In this document: in pieces, positions 1 through 6,257 of the stretch | How the letters are laid out: each line of letters opens with the position of its first letter | Position numbering within the stretch: the first letter of the stretch is position 1 | Notes under the pieces: generated by a model | Told to the model about the DNA's origin: nothing | What the model saw: only the letters and a program-made list of their open reading frames with translations | Databases searched by the model: none | Position numbers and translations under genes: made by a program | Origin: an uncultured Prevotellaceae bacterium | Lineage (GTDB): Bacteria; Bacteroidota; Bacteroidia; Bacteroidales; Muribaculaceae | Length of the DNA stretch: 7,433 nucleotides | Direction of reading: 5' to 3' | Assembly: GCA_945983195.1 (NCBI GenBank) | Contig: CAMFSS010000097.1 | Span: 1 to 7,433 of the forward strand

Positions 1-7
1 CGCATGA

Positions 8-214
8 CCCGATCCGCTCATGCCCTGCACCGGCGAATCCGCGCAGGCTGTGTGTGGCGTGGTTGTTGATCCGCAGAGCGGTGTTGCAGGAGTGAAAGAT
101 GCCATTGAGTCGGGTGCTTGGCGCAATGTCAGTGCCGGCGAGTGTGTTGCCCATGCCTCGCGCTTCGATGCAAGTGTGCAATATGCCACATTCTTGGGCA
201 TCTATTCCTCATAA
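8..214 (+). pseudogene. C-terminal fragment of a probable glycosyltransferase (GT4-like)
   Basis: The frame is open from 8 to the TAA at 212-214; an in-frame TGA lies at 5-7 and the first ATG is at 20. The codons are GC-ending like those of the other housekeeping genes here, which suggests real coding. The peptide has a GVVVDPQSG stretch, then an 'AIESGAW' helix and a closing 'HASRFDASVQYATFLGIY' segment. This resembles the end of GT4/GT1-type glycosyltransferases, where a small-hydrophobic 'VVVDP' strand is followed by an 'AI' helix and a terminal 'A..F....' helix. That assignment comes from pattern memory and is not secure. If correct, only the last ~65 residues are in frame, so the gene is either frameshifted or truncated just left of the window, or this is a short unrelated ORF. 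A minus-strand frame (201 to the left edge) is also open but has a less natural composition. Confidence 0.35.
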
Positions 215-215
215 T

Positions 216-246
216 TTTGTTATGTGAGTCAAAATTACTAATTTTG
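216..246 (+). promoter_or_regulatory. Bacteroidetes-type sigma-ABfr promoter for the acyltransferase operon
   Basis: A -33 element TTTG (216-219) and a -7 element TAATTTTG (239-246, consensus TAnnTTTG) are separated by 19 bp, which is the canonical Bacteroides spacing. Transcription would begin near 252-255, leaving an untranslated leader of about 60 nt before the ATG at 313. A second TAATTTTG occurs at 212-219, overlapping the -33 element and the stop of the upstream frame. The leader ends in a T-rich stretch with no Shine-Dalgarno sequence, which is usual for this phylum. Confidence 0.75.
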
Positions 247-312
247 CATAAACCATTGCGCGTGTGCAAGTGTTGTATTGCGTGGTAACAAAACTTTTTT
301 TCTCAATGAATT

Positions 313-1173
313 ATGGATACTGATCAAGATAAAAAAACTCTTCCTGAGGGCGTGCGGCCCGATGTCCTCAGTTACGACGATATTCGCCAAATGGTTCCTT
401 TCTTCGATGGTAAGGAGAAGCTGGTGAAAATGCTTATGCGCCTGTTGGCTATCGACAAGGTGAATGAGCTGCATGGGCGCAACTGCGCTACTCCCGGTGC
501 TCCGTTTGTTGCCGGGCTGCTGCGCGACCTCGACATTAAGCTCCGAATCGACAATGAGGAGCTGCTCGACCATCTGCCCGATGGCGCTTTTGTCACGGTG
601 TCAAACCACACTTTCGGTGCTCTCGACGGAATTATTCTCATTCATCTGCTTGCATCGCGCCGCCCGGAGTTCAAGGTGATGGTGAATATGGTGCTCAACT
701 ATATCACTGCCATGCGCCCCAATTTCATCGCTGTCGACGCTCTTGCTTCCGACGACCCTGCAAAGCGTGCCGTGTCTACTAAGGGCATTCGCGAGGCTAT
801 GATGCAGGTGCGCAGCGGAAAGCCTATCGGCTTCTTCCCTGCCGGAGCGGTGTCGAAGCTCAATGGCCGCTTCCAGCTCGAAGACCGTGAGTGGCAGTCG
901 AGCATCATTCGCCTTATTAAGCAGTTCAAGGTGCCTGTGGTGCCAATCTATTTCCACGGCAGCAACAGCCTGTGGTTCAATATCCTTGGCAAGATTAGCT
1001 GGCAGCTTCGCACTCTGCGCCTCCCTGCCGAGGTCTTCCGAAAGAAGGGTGCCACCTTCCACATCTCTGTGGGCGACTTTATCTCTCCCGAGGAGCTTGC
1101 AAAGCACGAGTCGATCGAGCAGCTTGGGCAGTTCCTTAAAGACAAAACTTACTCGATGCGAAAATGGAAATAA
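313..1173 (+). CDS. PlsC-like lysophospholipid acyltransferase family protein
   Basis: This 286-residue protein belongs to the LPLAT/PlsC acyltransferase superfamily, which moves acyl chains onto lysophospholipids or related lipid acceptors at the inner membrane. The catalytic block is NHTFGALDG at residues 98-106; His99 and Asp105 are five residues apart, one more than the classical HX4D, a variant I associate with Bacteroidetes 'NHP.GGLDG' members. The second block is GFFPAGAVS (173-181), matching the FPEG glycerophosphate-binding motif with Ala for Glu. A VPVVPIYFHGSNS strand (207-219) fits the conserved 'P.V.P' block. There is no obvious signal peptide. The start at 313 is the first ATG in frame after the promoter. 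The gene overlaps the next by 10 nt, so the two are translationally coupled. The acceptor is unknown; a lysophosphatidate or an ornithine/glycine-type aminolipid are both possible. Confidence 0.85.
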   Translation: MDTDQDKKTLPEGVRPDVLSYDDIRQMVPFFDGKEKLVKMLMRLLAIDKVNELHGRNCATPGAPFVAGLLRDLDIKLRIDNEELLDHLPDGAFVTVSNHTFGALDGIILIHLLASRRPEFKVMVNMVLNYITAMRPNFIAVDALASDDPAKRAVSTKGIREAMMQVRSGKPIGFFPAGAVSKLNGRFQLEDREWQSSIIRLIKQFKVPVVPIYFHGSNSLWFNILGKISWQLRTLRLPAEVFRKKGATFHISVGDFISPEELAKHESIEQLGQFLKDKTYSMRKWK

Positions 1174-2459
1174 ACACTGCAATATCACCCGAAATTCTTT
1201 CGGCAAAGCAGAATTACTCTATTGTGGGTAATTCGCCCGACCTGATTGCCGCAATTGGTCGCGCATTGCAGTCGGCCAAGACCGACTTGTCGGTGCTCAT
1301 TATCGGCGAGAGCGGTTCGGGAAAGGAGTTTTTCCCGAAAATCATTCACTACAACAGTGCACGCAAGCACAGCAACAAGTATATTGCCGTCAACTGTGGC
1401 GCAATTCCTGAGGGTACTATCGACTCTGAGCTGTTCGGGCACGAGAAGGGGGCTTTCACCGGTGCAATTAGCGACCGTAAGGGCTACTTCGAGGAGGCCG
1501 ACGGAGGTACTATTTTCCTCGATGAGGTGGCTGAGCTGCCGCTTACCACCCAGGCTCGCCTGCTGCGTGTGCTTGAGTCCGGCGAGTATATCCGCGTAGG
1601 CTCGTCGGAGGTGAAAAAGACCAACATTCGCGTCGTTGCGGCTACCAACAAGAATATGCTCCAGGCTGTCAACGAGGGTAAGTTCCGTGCCGACCTCTAT
1701 TATCGCCTGTCGACCATTCTCATCACTATTCCGCCTCTGCGCGAGCGCGGAAACGATATTCTGCTGCTCACGCACAAGTTCTCCACCGAGTTTGCCGAGC
1801 GCTATCGCACTGCTCCCGTGAAATTCGACGATTCTGCGAAGTCGGTGCTGCTCAGCTACCGCTGGCCGGGAAATGTGCGCCAGTTGAAGAATGTGATTGA
1901 GCAGATTGCCCTCTTCGAGGCCGGGACTTCAGTCGATGGCGAGGCGGTGAAGAAGAAGTATCTGCCCCAATACAGCACCGAATATAAGCCCACCGTGGCT
2001 TCGTCACCGGCATTCGACTACACCCGTGAGCGCGAGATTCTCTTCAAGCTGATTTTCAAGATGCAGAATGAAATCGACGAGCTACGCGACGAGCTGCGCA
2101 GCGGTGGTGCACGTCATTCGGGTGTCGAGCATCACTACAAGAGCGGCGATGACTTCACACTCACCCGCGATGTCCGAAAGGTTGAGGCGCACCACGACGA
2201 TGCCGACGGTGGCGAGCACAAGCTGGTGAAATTCTCTCGGCTCAAGTCGCCTGCTTTTGAGCCGCACGACGTGGCGGCCGAAACTGTGGAGGCGGAAGCT
2301 GCCGACGAGGTGGAGCCGAGGACTCTTGAAGACACCGAGCGCGAAACGATTAAAAGCTCGCTCGAACGCAATGGTGGCAAGCGCAAAAAGACTGCTCAGG
2401 AGCTGAATATCTCCGAGCGCACTCTCTACCGCAAAATCAAGGAGTACGGCCTCGAATAA
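1164..2459 (+). CDS. Sigma-54-dependent AAA+ transcriptional activator without receiver domain
   Basis: This 431-residue bacterial enhancer-binding protein would use ATP hydrolysis to open RpoN (sigma-54) promoter complexes. In order: Walker A GESGSGKE (48-55), the sigma-54-contacting loop GAFTGA (96-101), Walker B GTIFLDEV (115-122), sensor I around ATN (160-162), arginine-finger segment FRADLYYRL (174-182) and sensor II WPGNVRQL (234-241). A linker of about residues 285-380, rich in His and acidic residues, joins the AAA+ core to a Fis-type helix-turn-helix (about 395-431) with ERTLYRKIKEYGLE at the end. The AAA+ domain starts about 20 residues from the N-terminus, so there is no response-regulator or GAF input domain; activity must be set by expression level, a partner or the linker. 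ATG at 1164 overlaps the acyltransferase stop. All catalytic motifs are intact. Its targets are unknown. Confidence 0.95.
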   Translation: MEINTAISPEILSAKQNYSIVGNSPDLIAAIGRALQSAKTDLSVLIIGESGSGKEFFPKIIHYNSARKHSNKYIAVNCGAIPEGTIDSELFGHEKGAFTGAISDRKGYFEEADGGTIFLDEVAELPLTTQARLLRVLESGEYIRVGSSEVKKTNIRVVAATNKNMLQAVNEGKFRADLYYRLSTILITIPPLRERGNDILLLTHKFSTEFAERYRTAPVKFDDSAKSVLLSYRWPGNVRQLKNVIEQIALFEAGTSVDGEAVKKKYLPQYSTEYKPTVASSPAFDYTREREILFKLIFKMQNEIDELRDELRSGGARHSGVEHHYKSGDDFTLTRDVRKVEAHHDDADGGEHKLVKFSRLKSPAFEPHDVAAETVEAEAADEVEPRTLEDTERETIKSSLERNGGKRKKTAQELNISERTLYRKIKEYGLE

Positions 2460-2483
2460 TCCCATCTTAATCAACAAACAAAT

Positions 2484-2522
2484 ACACCCCTGCCACACGA
2501 GCGAGAGCCGTGGCAGGGGTGT
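2484..2522 (+). terminator. Strong hairpin terminator after the sigma-54 activator gene
   Basis: A perfect 13-bp stem (2484-2496 with 2510-2522, left arm ACACCCCTGCCAC) encloses a 13-nt loop, 24 nt after the activator stop. The U-tract is weak (TGTGTTTG), but the stem is long and GC-rich. It closes the acyltransferase-activator unit, so lptE further right is not simply read through from that promoter. It may also stop leftward transcripts from the minus-strand remnants, where a T-rich stretch follows on the other strand. Confidence 0.8.
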
Positions 2523-2543
2523 TGTGTTTGCAGCATCCGAGTG

Positions 2544-2711
2544 CTATTTCAGTCGGTTGGTTTTTGTCGATTCGGCGTGCTTGGGCTGGTCGGCCTTGTA
2601 GGAGTTTGAGAAGGTGAATGATGTGTAGCCGGTGTTTTTTGTGGCAAAGCGGTAGCGCTAGTTCTTATAGGTCAATCCGTGGGCAGTTCCCGGATATTCA
2701 CACCCATTCAC
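2544..2711 (-). pseudogene. Decayed 3' end of an unidentified gene, with in-frame TAG
   Basis: On the minus strand a frame reading VNGCEYPGTAHGLTYKN, then TAG (2658-2660), then RYRFATKNTGYTSFTF and on to NRLK, ends in TAG at 2544-2546. The composition on both sides of the internal stop looks like one protein (many Thr, Asn, Tyr, Lys), and the codons favour C/G third positions as in coding DNA here. The internal TAG is one base away from TAC or TAT (Tyr). The piece is about 55 codons and has no convincing start; the only nearby one is GTG at 2711-2709, which overlaps the end of the ATPase frame. I do not recognise the family. It is best read as the tail of a longer gene whose front has been lost. 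Confidence 0.5.
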
Positions 2712-3778
2712 TGTTGCAATAGCCGCGAGAAGTGGGCATAGTTGATAACCCCTATTTCCCGTTCGGGCATTTCAATGTTGCCTGTGTAGACTACCGCGCT
2801 TCTCGACACATGGTCGGGGAAATAGCTCTTGAATCTCTTTATTCCCTTTTCGAAATCTGTGTGATAGGTTTCAGCCGATTTTATCTCCACAGCAGTGAGC
2901 TTGCCTTCGTGTTTCAGTAGCAGGTCTACCTCATTCATATTGCTGTCGCGATAAAAGCACAGATTGTTGTCCTTGCCATTATTAAGGCGGTTTTTCAGCG
3001 CTTCGGTCACAATGAAATTCTCGAATAGTGCTCCACGCATTTTGTCACGTCGCAATTGGGCTGCCGATTCTATTCCAAGCAGGTAGCAGGCAAGTCCGGT
3101 GTCGGTGAAATAGAGCTTTCCCGATTTTGTGAGCCGTTTGCGTGTGTTTTCATAGAAAGGCTGTAGCATTATCACTAAATACGACGCTTCGAGCACCGAC
3201 AGCCACGACTTCACCGTGTTGACGCTGATGCCAAGCTCGTTCGACAGCTCTGAGGCGTTGAAAACACTTCCAATGCGAGCTGCACACAGGCGAATGAACT
3301 TTTGGAATACCGACAAGTCTTTCACCATTAGAAGATCGCGGACATCACGCTCCAAATAAGTCATCACAAAAATCTGATACATGAATCCTCCCCTCATACC
3401 GCGACTCCACACCGATGGGTACATGCCGTTGAATAGCAGCGTGTCGACATCGGTAGTGCCGTTCAGTTCATCTTGCGATAACGGGAGAAGCTCAAAAACG
3501 GCTGTTCGTCCGGCAAGCGACTGATTTACCGACTTTATCATTGAAAAATTTGCGCTGCCCGAAAGTATAAATTTGCGATCGGGATTTTCATCGGCTATCC
3601 CCTGAATGTATGATAGCAGCATAGGCACATTCTGTATTTCATCGAGAATCATTCCGTGCTTGTTCCCGGAAGCAAGAAACGCTCTTGGGTCATTGGTTGC
3701 CATACTTCTAATGTCAATATTTTCAAGCGAATAGTATGTCATATCGCTGAAGATGTGGCGCAAAAGAGTGGTTTTTCC
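2708..3778 (-). pseudogene. 5'-truncated AAA_14 / DUF4143 ATPase
   Basis: The frame matches the common ATP-binding family with an N-terminal AAA_14 domain and a C-terminal DUF4143 domain, usually about 380-400 residues. Counting from the TTG at 3763 (351 residues): Walker B MILDEIQ (38-44), sensor LSGSANF (67-73), the AAA-end segment AGRTAVFELLPLSQDEL (84-100), a winged-helix region with ELSNELGISVNTVKSWL (172-188), and a nuclease-like fold with E248, D280 and VEIKSA (292-297). The P-loop is broken: GKTTLL is encoded at 3778-3761, but upstream the frame turns into AT-rich, non-homologous sequence reading FKNRI, with Phe where the first P-loop Gly belongs. No ATG or GTG precedes it before the stop at 3854-3856. 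About 35-40 N-terminal residues are therefore missing, and ATP binding should fail. A shorter product from TTG 3763 is possible but would lack the P-loop. Confidence 0.8.
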
Positions 3779-3892
3779 TATTCTATTTTTAAATAGGTAT
3801 ACTTTATGAATTTTATTGAAGAAAATTATATAGGGTTTCGAAAAAACAATCGATTATGAATCTGAAAATAAAGAAAATTTGAAAAATATCCT

Positions 3893-3900
3893 TACCTTTG
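3893..3900 (+). promoter_or_regulatory. -7 element of the probable LRR-caspase/lptE promoter
   Basis: TACCTTTG fits the Bacteroidetes -7 consensus TAnnTTTG exactly. No TTTG lies 19-21 bp upstream; the nearest (3878-3881) is only 11 bp away, so the -33 element is weak or absent. Transcription would start near 3906-3909, giving a leader of roughly 75-80 nt. Given the terminator at 2484-2522 and the 8-nt gap to lptE, this is the best visible promoter for the caspase-lptE transcript. Confidence 0.5.
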
Positions 3901-3936
3901 CTCTTTGAAATGCAGAGCAAGCATCTTCTTCTTGCT
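3898..3936 (+). promoter_or_regulatory. Two overlapping, mutually exclusive hairpins at the start of the leader
   Basis: TTGCTCT (3898-3904) can pair with AGAGCAA (3914-3920), a 7-bp stem with a 9-nt loop. Alternatively AGCAAG (3916-3921) can pair with CTTGCT (3931-3936), a 6-bp stem with a 9-nt loop followed by TTAT. The middle arm is shared, so only one can form. The first arm overlaps the -7 element, so that repeat may act as a DNA operator rather than in RNA. Stems are short and could be chance. Confidence 0.3.
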
Positions 3937-3984
3937 TTATCGCATTGTTCCACCATATAATAGTTAACAAACAAAAATTGAGAT

Positions 3985-5598
3985 ATGGATAAATTGAGGG
4001 CCTTGATTATTATGGGTTTGCTGGCAGTGGCTATGACTGTCGGAGCAAAAAGTTTCCAAGTGGGTGATATTACTTACGAGGTGACATCGGCTTCAACGTG
4101 CAAGGTAAAGAAGTATAATAATAAAAGCCTTGCAACCGATGTGGTGATTCCTAACACAGTGACGTATAATGGGCGAGATTATGCCATTAATGAAGTTGCT
4201 GATAAAGCTATGTCTAAAGCTGGCAATATCCGGTCACTTACCATCTCAGAGAATATGGCTAAACTTGGCAGGTATGCTTTTTCTGAATGTAAGAATTTGA
4301 CCTCACTCACTTTCAATGCCATTAATTGTGAGTTTCTATTAGGAATGAAATCAAGCACACAAACAATAAGATTTGGTTTAATTGGAATGGCAGTTGCCGC
4401 TGCGAGCGATGAAAGTACTCAGTTTGAGCGTACACCTATAGAGAATCTGACGATAGGCTCAAAAGTTAAAGTCATTCCTGAGCATTTTATGGAGGGATGT
4501 GGAATTACGGTTGTTAAGATTCCATCCAGTGTGAAGGTTATTAAAAAGGGGGCATTTACTGACTGCTCTAAATTAACGCGGGTTGATGGCTTGAATGGAA
4601 ACATTGTATTTGAGGATAAAGTGTTCGATTCCACTCCATATCGGGATACATTCCTTGCAATGCAGAGGACGGGCTTTAGCTCAAATGGAAACTCTGTCGC
4701 ATCGGTTCAACAAAATGATGAGCCTCCATTAGCAGTGCAGGAATCACGTCACAATAATATTTCGAATGATTTGCCGGCTAAGCAGCAACAACCCGCAACA
4801 ACTGCTATTGTCAATCCCGATGCCGTCGACATCGACATTCCGTCGGGCACATCGTCGCTTGAGAATACTTTTGCTGTGATTATCGGCAACGAGAACTACC
4901 ACAAGGTCGACCATGTGCAGTTTGCCGTCAATGATGCTCAGATATTTGCCAAATACTGCGAGAAAACCCTCGGTTTGCCTGCCGAAAACATTTACTGCTA
5001 CACCGATGCCACACTTGGCACTATGATGGAAGCCGTGAAGCGCGTGGTGAAGATTGCAAAGGTCTATAATGGTGATATCGACATTATTTTCTATTATTCG
5101 GGGCATGGCATACCCAATGAAATGTCAAAGCAGGCATTCCTTCTGCCGATTGACGCTAATGGAGAGTTCACCGAGTCGTGCTACTCACTTGCAAGCATTT
5201 ATAAGGAGCTTGGAGAGACCGGTGCACGCAAAATTTCGGTGTTCCTTGATGCCTGCTTCAGTGGAGCAAAGCGTGATAATGGTATGATAGTGCAGTCGCG
5301 AGGCGCAGTCATAAAGCCTAAGCAGGATATGGCTTATGGTAATATGGTCATATTATCTGCTGCTACCAATGAGCAGACTGCATATCCCTACAAACAAAAG
5401 AAACATGGGCTTTTCACATATTATCTGCTGAAAAAATTACAGGAAACAAAAGGTAATGTAACGTATGGTGAGCTCGACCGCTTTTTGCTCGATCAGGTAT
5501 CTCGTCGTTCTGTTGTAGCAAATGGGCGAGAGCAGAATCCATCTGTGGCTGCATCCGAATCTTTTGATAAAATATGGCAAAATATGACTGTGAAATAA
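3985..5598 (+). CDS. Exported BspA-type LRR protein fused to a caspase-like (C14) peptidase domain
   Basis: This 537-residue protein begins with a Sec signal peptide (basic MDKLR, hydrophobic core 6-19, likely cleavage near GAKS at 20-23; no lipobox Cys). Residues about 70-215 form leucine-rich repeats of the BspA/LRR_5 type, with units ending in GRYAFSECKNLTSLTF (95-110) and KGAFTDCSKLTRV (188-200). A Q/N/S/P-rich linker spans about 230-290. Residues 294-537 are a caspase-like domain starting NTFAVIIGNENY; the dyad is His374 in YYSGHGIP and Cys424 in FLDACFSGAKRD. Family knowledge: such caspase/metacaspase domains are cysteine peptidases, the bacterial ones often Arg/Lys-specific. The basic loop after Cys424 could be an autocleavage site (inference). 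The ATG at 3985 is the only start giving the signal peptide. lptE follows 8 nt downstream. Periplasmic or surface location is inferred. Substrate unknown. Confidence 0.9.
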   Translation: MDKLRALIIMGLLAVAMTVGAKSFQVGDITYEVTSASTCKVKKYNNKSLATDVVIPNTVTYNGRDYAINEVADKAMSKAGNIRSLTISENMAKLGRYAFSECKNLTSLTFNAINCEFLLGMKSSTQTIRFGLIGMAVAAASDESTQFERTPIENLTIGSKVKVIPEHFMEGCGITVVKIPSSVKVIKKGAFTDCSKLTRVDGLNGNIVFEDKVFDSTPYRDTFLAMQRTGFSSNGNSVASVQQNDEPPLAVQESRHNNISNDLPAKQQQPATTAIVNPDAVDIDIPSGTSSLENTFAVIIGNENYHKVDHVQFAVNDAQIFAKYCEKTLGLPAENIYCYTDATLGTMMEAVKRVVKIAKVYNGDIDIIFYYSGHGIPNEMSKQAFLLPIDANGEFTESCYSLASIYKELGETGARKISVFLDACFSGAKRDNGMIVQSRGAVIKPKQDMAYGNMVILSAATNEQTAYPYKQKKHGLFTYYLLKKLQETKGNVTYGELDRFLLDQVSRRSVVANGREQNPSVAASESFDKIWQNMTVK

Positions 5599-5606
5599 TC
5601 GTTGTA

Positions 5607-6164
5607 ATGAATCTTAAAGAAAAAATAATTAGGTTAGTGGGGAGGCACTGCCGGGGTGTGGTGGTAGCGGTGGTCGCTGTGGTGGCTATGGCTGCTGCCG
5701 TGTCGTGCAGCATCAGCTACAAGATGAATGGTGCCGCACTCGACTATAGCATCTATAAGACAATTTCCATTTCGGAGTTCCCCATTCGTGCCGCATTGGT
5801 CTATCCGCCGTTGCAGCAGACGTTTGAGAACAAGCTTATCGACATGGTGACGCGCCAGACGCGCCTCCGAGTGATTGACTCCACAAATACCGACCTGCGT
5901 CTTGAAGGCGAAATCACCGGCTACAGCCTCTCGCCTCAAGCCGTCAACGAGAATGCCTACGCATCGCAGACTCGCCTCACTATCTCTGTGCGCGTGAAGT
6001 TTATCAACAGCAAGGATTCGAGCCAGGACGTCGACCAGACCTTCTCGGCTTATCGCGACTTCTCAAGCGACCAGATGCTTACCGATGTGCAAGATGAGCT
6101 GTGCTCGCAAATCAGCGACGAGCTGTCGAATCTCATCTTCAATGCCACCCTCGGTAACTGGTAG
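5607..6164 (+). CDS. lptE: LPS-assembly lipoprotein LptE
   Basis: This 185-residue outer-membrane lipoprotein would plug the LptD barrel and help place LPS in the outer leaflet. The N-terminus has a basic stretch (KEKIIRLVGRHCRG), a hydrophobic segment of Val/Ala, and a lipobox ending at Cys34 (AAVSC). After the Cys the sequence has the Bacteroidetes LptE pattern: ISYKMNGAALDY, FPIRAALVYPPLQQTFENKL, RQTRLRVI, LEGEITGYSLSPQAV, YASQTRLTISV, LTDVQDEL and a terminal FNATLGNW. I chose ATG 5607 over the in-frame ATG 5574, which lies inside the caspase gene and would add 11 residues before the basic signal-peptide start. With an 8-nt gap to the upstream gene it is almost certainly co-transcribed with it. 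Length is normal for the family. Confidence 0.92.
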   Translation: MNLKEKIIRLVGRHCRGVVVAVVAVVAMAAAVSCSISYKMNGAALDYSIYKTISISEFPIRAALVYPPLQQTFENKLIDMVTRQTRLRVIDSTNTDLRLEGEITGYSLSPQAVNENAYASQTRLTISVRVKFINSKDSSQDVDQTFSAYRDFSSDQMLTDVQDELCSQISDELSNLIFNATLGNW

Positions 6165-6172
6165 CAGAGTAT

Positions 6173-6226
6173 CCCATTAGACCAATTAGTCCTATTAGAC
6201 TTATTAGTCCCATAAGACCAATAGGA
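6173..6226 (+). repeat. Six tandem 9-bp imperfect repeats
   Basis: Six consecutive 9-bp units without gaps fill most of the 93-nt gap between lptE and the TPR gene. The consensus is CCnATTAGw, and the last base alternates A, T, A, T, A, A, so the first four units also show an 18-bp period. The first unit is CCCATTAGA; the last, CCAATAGGA, is the most diverged. No dyad symmetry strong enough for a terminator is seen. I recall similar AT-rich 'TTAG' minisatellites between genes in other Bacteroidales genomes, but cannot check this here. Confidence 0.85.
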
Positions 6227-6257
6227 ATGCAATATTGAAAAAAAACAATACAATCTG

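Larger units (their letters stand above)
3779..3984. other. AT-rich intergenic region upstream of the LRR-caspase gene
   Basis: This stretch lies between the break point of the ATPase and the ATG at 3985. It is much richer in A and T than the neighbouring genes and contains no convincing gene on either strand. It holds a 6-bp inverted repeat at the break (CCTATT 3777-3782 with AATAGG 3792-3797), the -7 element and the leader hairpins described separately, and an A-rich run (ACAAACAAAAATTGAGAT) directly before the start codon, typical of Bacteroidetes translation starts. Confidence 0.7.

Noticed and set aside
601..1206. Minus-strand open frame of about 200 codons
   Set aside because: It lies antisense to the acyltransferase, whose catalytic motifs prove the plus strand is coding; the antisense peptide shows no family features.
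1185..1775. Minus-strand open frame of about 196 codons
   Set aside because: Antisense to the intact AAA+ core of the sigma-54 activator; a by-product of GC-rich third positions.
2082..2498. Minus-strand open frame that begins in the terminator
   Set aside because: Its start lies inside the terminator hairpin and the rest is antisense to the activator's linker and HTH.
2658..2660. Programmed TAG readthrough or pyrrolysine codon
   Set aside because: The frame has no proper start and sits among other gene debris; simple decay explains it.
3878..3881. TTTG as the -33 element for the -7 box at 3893
   Set aside because: Spacing is 11 bp, far from the 19-21 bp of Bacteroidetes promoters.
3840..3984. 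Sigma-54 (-24/-12) promoter as target of the nearby activator
   Set aside because: No GG-N10-GC pattern with flanking TGGC/TTGC was seen upstream of the caspase gene.
5574..5606. Earlier in-frame ATG for lptE
   Set aside because: It overlaps the end of the caspase gene and adds residues ahead of a normal lipoprotein signal peptide; ATG 5607 fits the signal better.
6173..6226. CRISPR array or terminator
   Set aside because: Units are 9 bp with no spacers between them, and there is no hairpin.
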